NCBI GenBank assembly: GCA_041628815.1
Contig: JBFKOL010000154.1
Span: forward strand, 1 to 9,579
DNA: 9,579 nt
DNA from: JBFKOL01 sp041628815
Lineage (GTDB): Bacteria; Bacteroidota; Bacteroidia; Chitinophagales; Saprospiraceae
Direction of reading: 5' to 3'
In this document: positions 7,129 to 9,579 of the stretch, in pieces
Layout of the letters: every line of letters starts with the position of its first letter
How positions within the stretch are numbered: the first letter of the stretch is position 1
Translations under genes and position numbers: made by a program
The notes under the pieces: model-generated
What the model saw: only the letters and a program-made list of their open reading frames with translations
The model's database searches: none
Told to the model about the DNA's origin: nothing

Positions 7129-7277
7129 TTAGACTGTTCTTTATTTATGGGTCCTTAAACTCGCATAATCATAGCGCTTAGATACCTTTTTTATACTTCT
7201 ACATTGTTGCCCATGATCTGTGCGACTGCAAGATTAGACATCAAAGCGCCTAAAGACTTCCACATGGGGAAAGACCT
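7129..7277 (-). promoter_or_regulatory. leuB-ilvD spacer, possible internal regulatory region
   Basis: This 149-bp gap is the largest in an otherwise packed cluster and divides the leu and ilv halves. On the transcribed (minus) strand it contains the small ORF listed separately, an A6 run just after it (about 7185-7190), and a weak imperfect stem around CGC-TATGATTAT-GCG (7162-7176). No strong hairpin with a U-run is visible, so an attenuator is not supported. A match to seven of eight bases of the Bacteroidota -7 element (TAATCTTG for TAnnTTTG) lies inside the small ORF, but no TTTG sits at the expected -33 distance. A second promoter for ilvDBNC here is plausible from position only. Confidence 0.3.
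7191..7265 (-). CDS. Possible 24-residue small protein or leader peptide
   Basis: This short open frame runs from ATG (7265) to TAA (7191-7193). The peptide starts MWKSLGALMS and ends GNNVEV, with seven Leu/Ile/Val among 24 residues. That is mild enrichment and far less than classical ilv or leu leader peptides, which carry runs of such codons. An AAAGG sequence overlapping the leuB stop lies nine bases before the ATG; this is the most Shine-Dalgarno-like signal in a region whose other genes lack one. The ORF fills half of the leuB-ilvD gap and ends 62 bp before ilvD. It could be a real small protein, a leader peptide, a remnant of a lost gene (leuA or cimA often sits in such clusters) or chance. 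I do not recognise it. Confidence 0.3.
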   Translation of the reverse strand: MWKSLGALMSNLAVAQIMGNNVEV

Positions 7278-8387
7278 TTAAATGATGCTGTAACTTCCTT
7301 CTTTGACACTTTTGACTTTGATGTCTTCTCCAAGAATAATTGCTTCAATAAAATCACCCATCTGAGAACAAGAGTAACTTACATCCGGGTTTAGATCTTC
7401 AGTCATAATGCTCTTTTCCATACAGTGGTCTACAGCATTATAGATATCCTGAGCCTCCTTGTTCATACCGAAATGCTCCAGCATCATTCCAACAGATAGG
7501 ATCATCGCGATGGGGTTGGCAATGTTTTTACCAGCACCTTCTGGATACGATCCATGTACAGGTTCGAACAAACAGTGTTTTTCGCCTATAGAAGCGGATG
7601 GCAACAAACCCAGAGACCCTGCAATAACGCTTGCTTCATCAGAAAGAATATCACCGAAAAGATTGGCTGTAAGGATAACATCAAACCTGGATGGGTTGAG
7701 AATGATTTGCATGGCCGCATTATCCACATACAAACAACTGTAAGACACGGAAGGGTACTCTTTACTAATCCTGTTGACTATTTCCCTCCAAAATCTGGAT
7801 ACTTCGAGGACATTGGCTTTGTCTACAAGGCAAAGCTGGTTTCTTCTATTCATTGCCGCCTTAAAAGCACTGTGAGCAATTCGCTCCACTTCGTGGACCC
7901 GGTACTTCATCACGTCGTAGGCCTCAGTATTTTCGGCATTGCGGCCACTCTCGCCAAAGTAGATGCCACTGGTCAGCTCTCGATAGATAACGAAATCCGT
8001 TCCGGCAATGATTTCGTTCTTGATTGGCGACAAACCGATGAGTTTATTATAAGCTCTGACAGGCCTTATGTTGGCGAACAAGCCCAATGCCTTTCTCAGC
8101 CCCAGGAGACCTTGCTCGGGACGGACCTTCATCGTGGGATCCGAATATTTAGGATCGCCAATGGCGCCCATCAGAACCGCGTCGGCCTCTGTGGCAGCCT
8201 GCAGGGTTGACTGCGGCAAAGGCTCGCCTGTCTTGTCGATGGCCTTTCCTCCAATTAGAGCCTTTTTGAGTTCAAAGCGGTACTTGTATTTTTCTTCAAT
8301 GGCCTTCAATACCTTGATGGCCTGCGTCATAACTTCCGGGCCAATACCGTCGCCGGGAAGAACTGCTATTTTTTGCAACTTACTCAT
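7278..8387 (-). CDS. leuB: 3-isopropylmalate dehydrogenase
   Basis: Oxidatively decarboxylates 3-isopropylmalate to 2-ketoisocaproate with NAD+, the last leucine-specific step before transamination. The protein has 369 residues. The N-terminal PGDGIGPEV (11-19) binds part of the cofactor. Arg98 and Arg108 (LGLRKALGLFANIRP) and Arg136 (RELTSGIYFGE) contact substrate, with catalytic Tyr143 in the same block. VDKANVLE (188-195) gives catalytic Lys190 and the Leu194/Glu195 pair typical of isopropylmalate rather than isocitrate or tartrate enzymes. Metal aspartates are Asp222, Asp246 and Asp250 (VDNAA, GDILSDEAS). HGSYPEGAGKNIANP (278-292) is the adenosine loop. The ATG directly follows the TAA of leuD with no intervening base, so translational coupling is likely. 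It is the last leu gene before the 149-bp spacer. Confidence 0.97.
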   Translation of the reverse strand: MSKLQKIAVLPGDGIGPEVMTQAIKVLKAIEEKYKYRFELKKALIGGKAIDKTGEPLPQSTLQAATEADAVLMGAIGDPKYSDPTMKVRPEQGLLGLRKALGLFANIRPVRAYNKLIGLSPIKNEIIAGTDFVIYRELTSGIYFGESGRNAENTEAYDVMKYRVHEVERIAHSAFKAAMNRRNQLCLVDKANVLEVSRFWREIVNRISKEYPSVSYSCLYVDNAAMQIILNPSRFDVILTANLFGDILSDEASVIAGSLGLLPSASIGEKHCLFEPVHGSYPEGAGKNIANPIAMILSVGMMLEHFGMNKEAQDIYNAVDHCMEKSIMTEDLNPDVSYSCSQMGDFIEAIILGEDIKVKSVKEGSYSII

Positions 8388-8981
8388 TTAGTAAAGAACT
8401 TGAGTTTTTTCAAATTTTTCGATTTTATCCCTGACGGATAGTAGAAAATCAAGATCGTCGTATCCATTTAACAGGCACATCTTTTTGTAAGGGTCTATGT
8501 CAAAGTGAAACGACGATTCCGTAGCCGGAACAACAAAAGTTTGAGACGGAAGATTCACTTCGAATATTGTGTTGGCATCCTTTTCTATTGCCTCGAATAC
8601 CTGTGCGAGTTGATCGTCAGACAACTGGACAGGTAACAGGCCGTTATTCAGTGCGTTTCCCTTGAAAATGTCGGCAAAAAAACTCGACACCACTACACGA
8701 AAACCGTGGTCGAATAAAGCCCATGCCGCATGTTCCCGACTGGAACCACAACCGAAATTCTTACCAGCCACGAGGATAGCTCCAGCATAGGCTGGGTTGT
8801 TCAGTACAAAACCCTCAACAGGTCGATCGGCTTTATCATACCTCCAGTCCCTGAAAAGGTTTTCACCAAACCCTTCCCTCGTCGTGGCCTTCAAAAACCT
8901 GGCCGGAATGATCTGGTCTGTATCAACGTGTTCTAATGGCATAGGGACCGCCGTAGAAATTATTTTCTTGAATTTATCCAT
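8388..8981 (-). CDS. leuD: 3-isopropylmalate dehydratase small subunit
   Basis: Forms the swivel domain of the isopropylmalate isomerase LeuCD, which interconverts 2- and 3-isopropylmalate through isopropylmaleate in the cytoplasm. The protein has 197 residues, as expected for the bacterial form. Diagnostic blocks are HVDTDQIIPARFL at 18-30 and GKNFGCGSSREHAAWAL at 73-89; the latter is the loop that closes on the cluster and substrate in the large subunit. EGFVLNN at 56-62 and KGNALNNGLLP at 107-117 also fit. The start codon is 2 bp after the leuC stop, consistent with paired production of the subunits. The stop abuts the leuB start. An AAGGGAAG sequence about 14 bases upstream of the ATG is too far away and irregular to call a ribosome binding site with confidence. 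Confidence 0.97.
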   Translation of the reverse strand: MDKFKKIISTAVPMPLEHVDTDQIIPARFLKATTREGFGENLFRDWRYDKADRPVEGFVLNNPAYAGAILVAGKNFGCGSSREHAAWALFDHGFRVVVSSFFADIFKGNALNNGLLPVQLSDDQLAQVFEAIEKDANTIFEVNLPSQTFVVPATESSFHFDIDPYKKMCLLNGYDDLDFLLSVRDKIEKFEKTQVLY

Positions 8982-8983
8982 GT

Positions 8984-9579
8984 CTATATTTCTTCCCTTA
9001 TATCCACAATTCTTCCCTTGATAGCGGCAGCGGCAGCCATCAAGGGGCTTGCGAGAATCGTACGAGCACCTGGACCTTGCCTTCCTTCAAAGTTTCTGTT
9101 GGAAGTTGATACACAATACTCGCCGGCTGGTATTTTATCCTCATTCATTCCAAGACATGCCGAACAGCCTGGTTCGCGCAACTGGAATCCCGCTGCCTCG
9201 AAAATCTTATCGAGCCCTTCTTTTTTAGCCTGTTTTTCTACATGCTTCGATCCGGGTATGATCATTACGTCCACATTATCTGATTTTCTTTTGCCCTTGA
9301 CGAATTCTGCCACGAGACGGAGATCTTCGATGCGCGCATTGGTACAGCTGCCGATAAATACATGTTGTATCTTTTTTCCCAGTAGCTTTTCTCCGTGTTG
9401 CAGACCCATGTAGGTCAAGGGTTTTGTATCTGCCGATTTCGGAATTTGATCGGTCACTTTCATGCCCATCCCCGGGTTGGTTCCATAGGTCAGCATGGGT
9501 TCTATGTCGGATGCGTCAAAGTGATACTCCGTGTCGAAAAACGCATCGGTATCCGTATAAAGACTTTTCCAGAATTCAA
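8984..9579 (-). CDS. leuC: 3-isopropylmalate dehydratase large subunit, C-terminal part
   Basis: The catalytic [4Fe-4S] subunit of isopropylmalate isomerase, an aconitase-family enzyme. The window holds about the last 198 residues, roughly 40% of a normal LeuC; the 5' part lies beyond 9579. The frame is open from the right edge through EYHFDASDIEPMLTYGTNPGM, so the ATG at 9496 is internal and not the start. All three cluster cysteines are present: one in FIGSCTNARIEDLR (codon at 9344-9346) and two in GCSACLGMN (codons at 9164-9166 and 9155-9157). STSNRNFEGRQGPGART is the family block that contacts substrate, and SPLMAAAAAI ends the domain. It is followed by leuD after 2 bp. The operon promoter and any leader upstream of leuC cannot be seen. 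Confidence 0.96.
   Translation of the reverse strand, partial: EFWKSLYTDTDAFFDTEYHFDASDIEPMLTYGTNPGMGMKVTDQIPKSADTKPLTYMGLQHGEKLLGKKIQHVFIGSCTNARIEDLRLVAEFVKGKRKSDNVDVMIIPGSKHVEKQAKKEGLDKIFEAAGFQLREPGCSACLGMNEDKIPAGEYCVSTSNRNFEGRQGPGARTILASPLMAAAAAIKGRIVDIREEI

Noticed and set aside
7129..7190. Attenuator hairpin before ilvD
   Set aside because: Only a 3-bp CGC/GCG core with a 9-base loop and imperfect extensions can be drawn, and no U-run follows it.
8984..9496. leuC starting at the ATG at 9496 as a short complete gene
   Set aside because: The frame continues upstream to the window edge with LeuC-like sequence, so this ATG is internal.

Overview
The window reads as a stretch of a Bacteroidota chromosome, probably of the Cytophagia/Flavobacteriia type. 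This is inferred from four things: a moderate-to-low G+C content, start codons with almost no Shine-Dalgarno sequence, a ketol-acid reductoisomerase of the Bacteroidota/fungal type, and compact branched-chain amino acid genes. No tRNA, rRNA, CRISPR, transposase or phage gene is visible. The genes look like housekeeping metabolism.

Right-hand three quarters (minus strand, 9579 down to 2076): a branched-chain amino acid cluster transcribed right to left as leuC (cut by the window edge)-leuD-leuB-ilvD-ilvB-ilvN-ilvC. LeuCD and LeuB supply the isomerase and dehydrogenase steps of leucine synthesis. IlvBN (acetohydroxyacid synthase), IlvC and IlvD supply the shared valine/isoleucine steps and make the 2-ketoisovalerate that feeds the leucine branch. 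Most junctions are 0-5 bp, so the genes are probably co-transcribed. The two exceptions are a 44-bp A+T-rich spacer before ilvC and a 149-bp spacer between leuB and ilvD. The larger spacer separates the leu and ilv halves and holds a possible 24-codon small ORF. leuA, ilvE and ilvA are not in the window.

Left-hand quarter (plus strand, 1 to 2042): the C-terminal third or so of a flavin-containing monooxygenase of the AlmA/Baeyer-Villiger type, then a 122-bp spacer with two adjacent tandem-repeat arrays (six perfect copies of a 7-mer, then about four copies of a 9-mer). Next comes a six-helix membrane protein of unknown function whose 3' end overlaps a nitroreductase-family gene by 17 bp. This block converges on ilvC across a 33-bp gap with no clear terminator.

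I did not find a convincing new biological system. The items most worth a second look are the small ORF in the leuB-ilvD gap, the paired repeat arrays, the eukaryote-like IlvC, and the overlapping membrane protein/nitroreductase pair.
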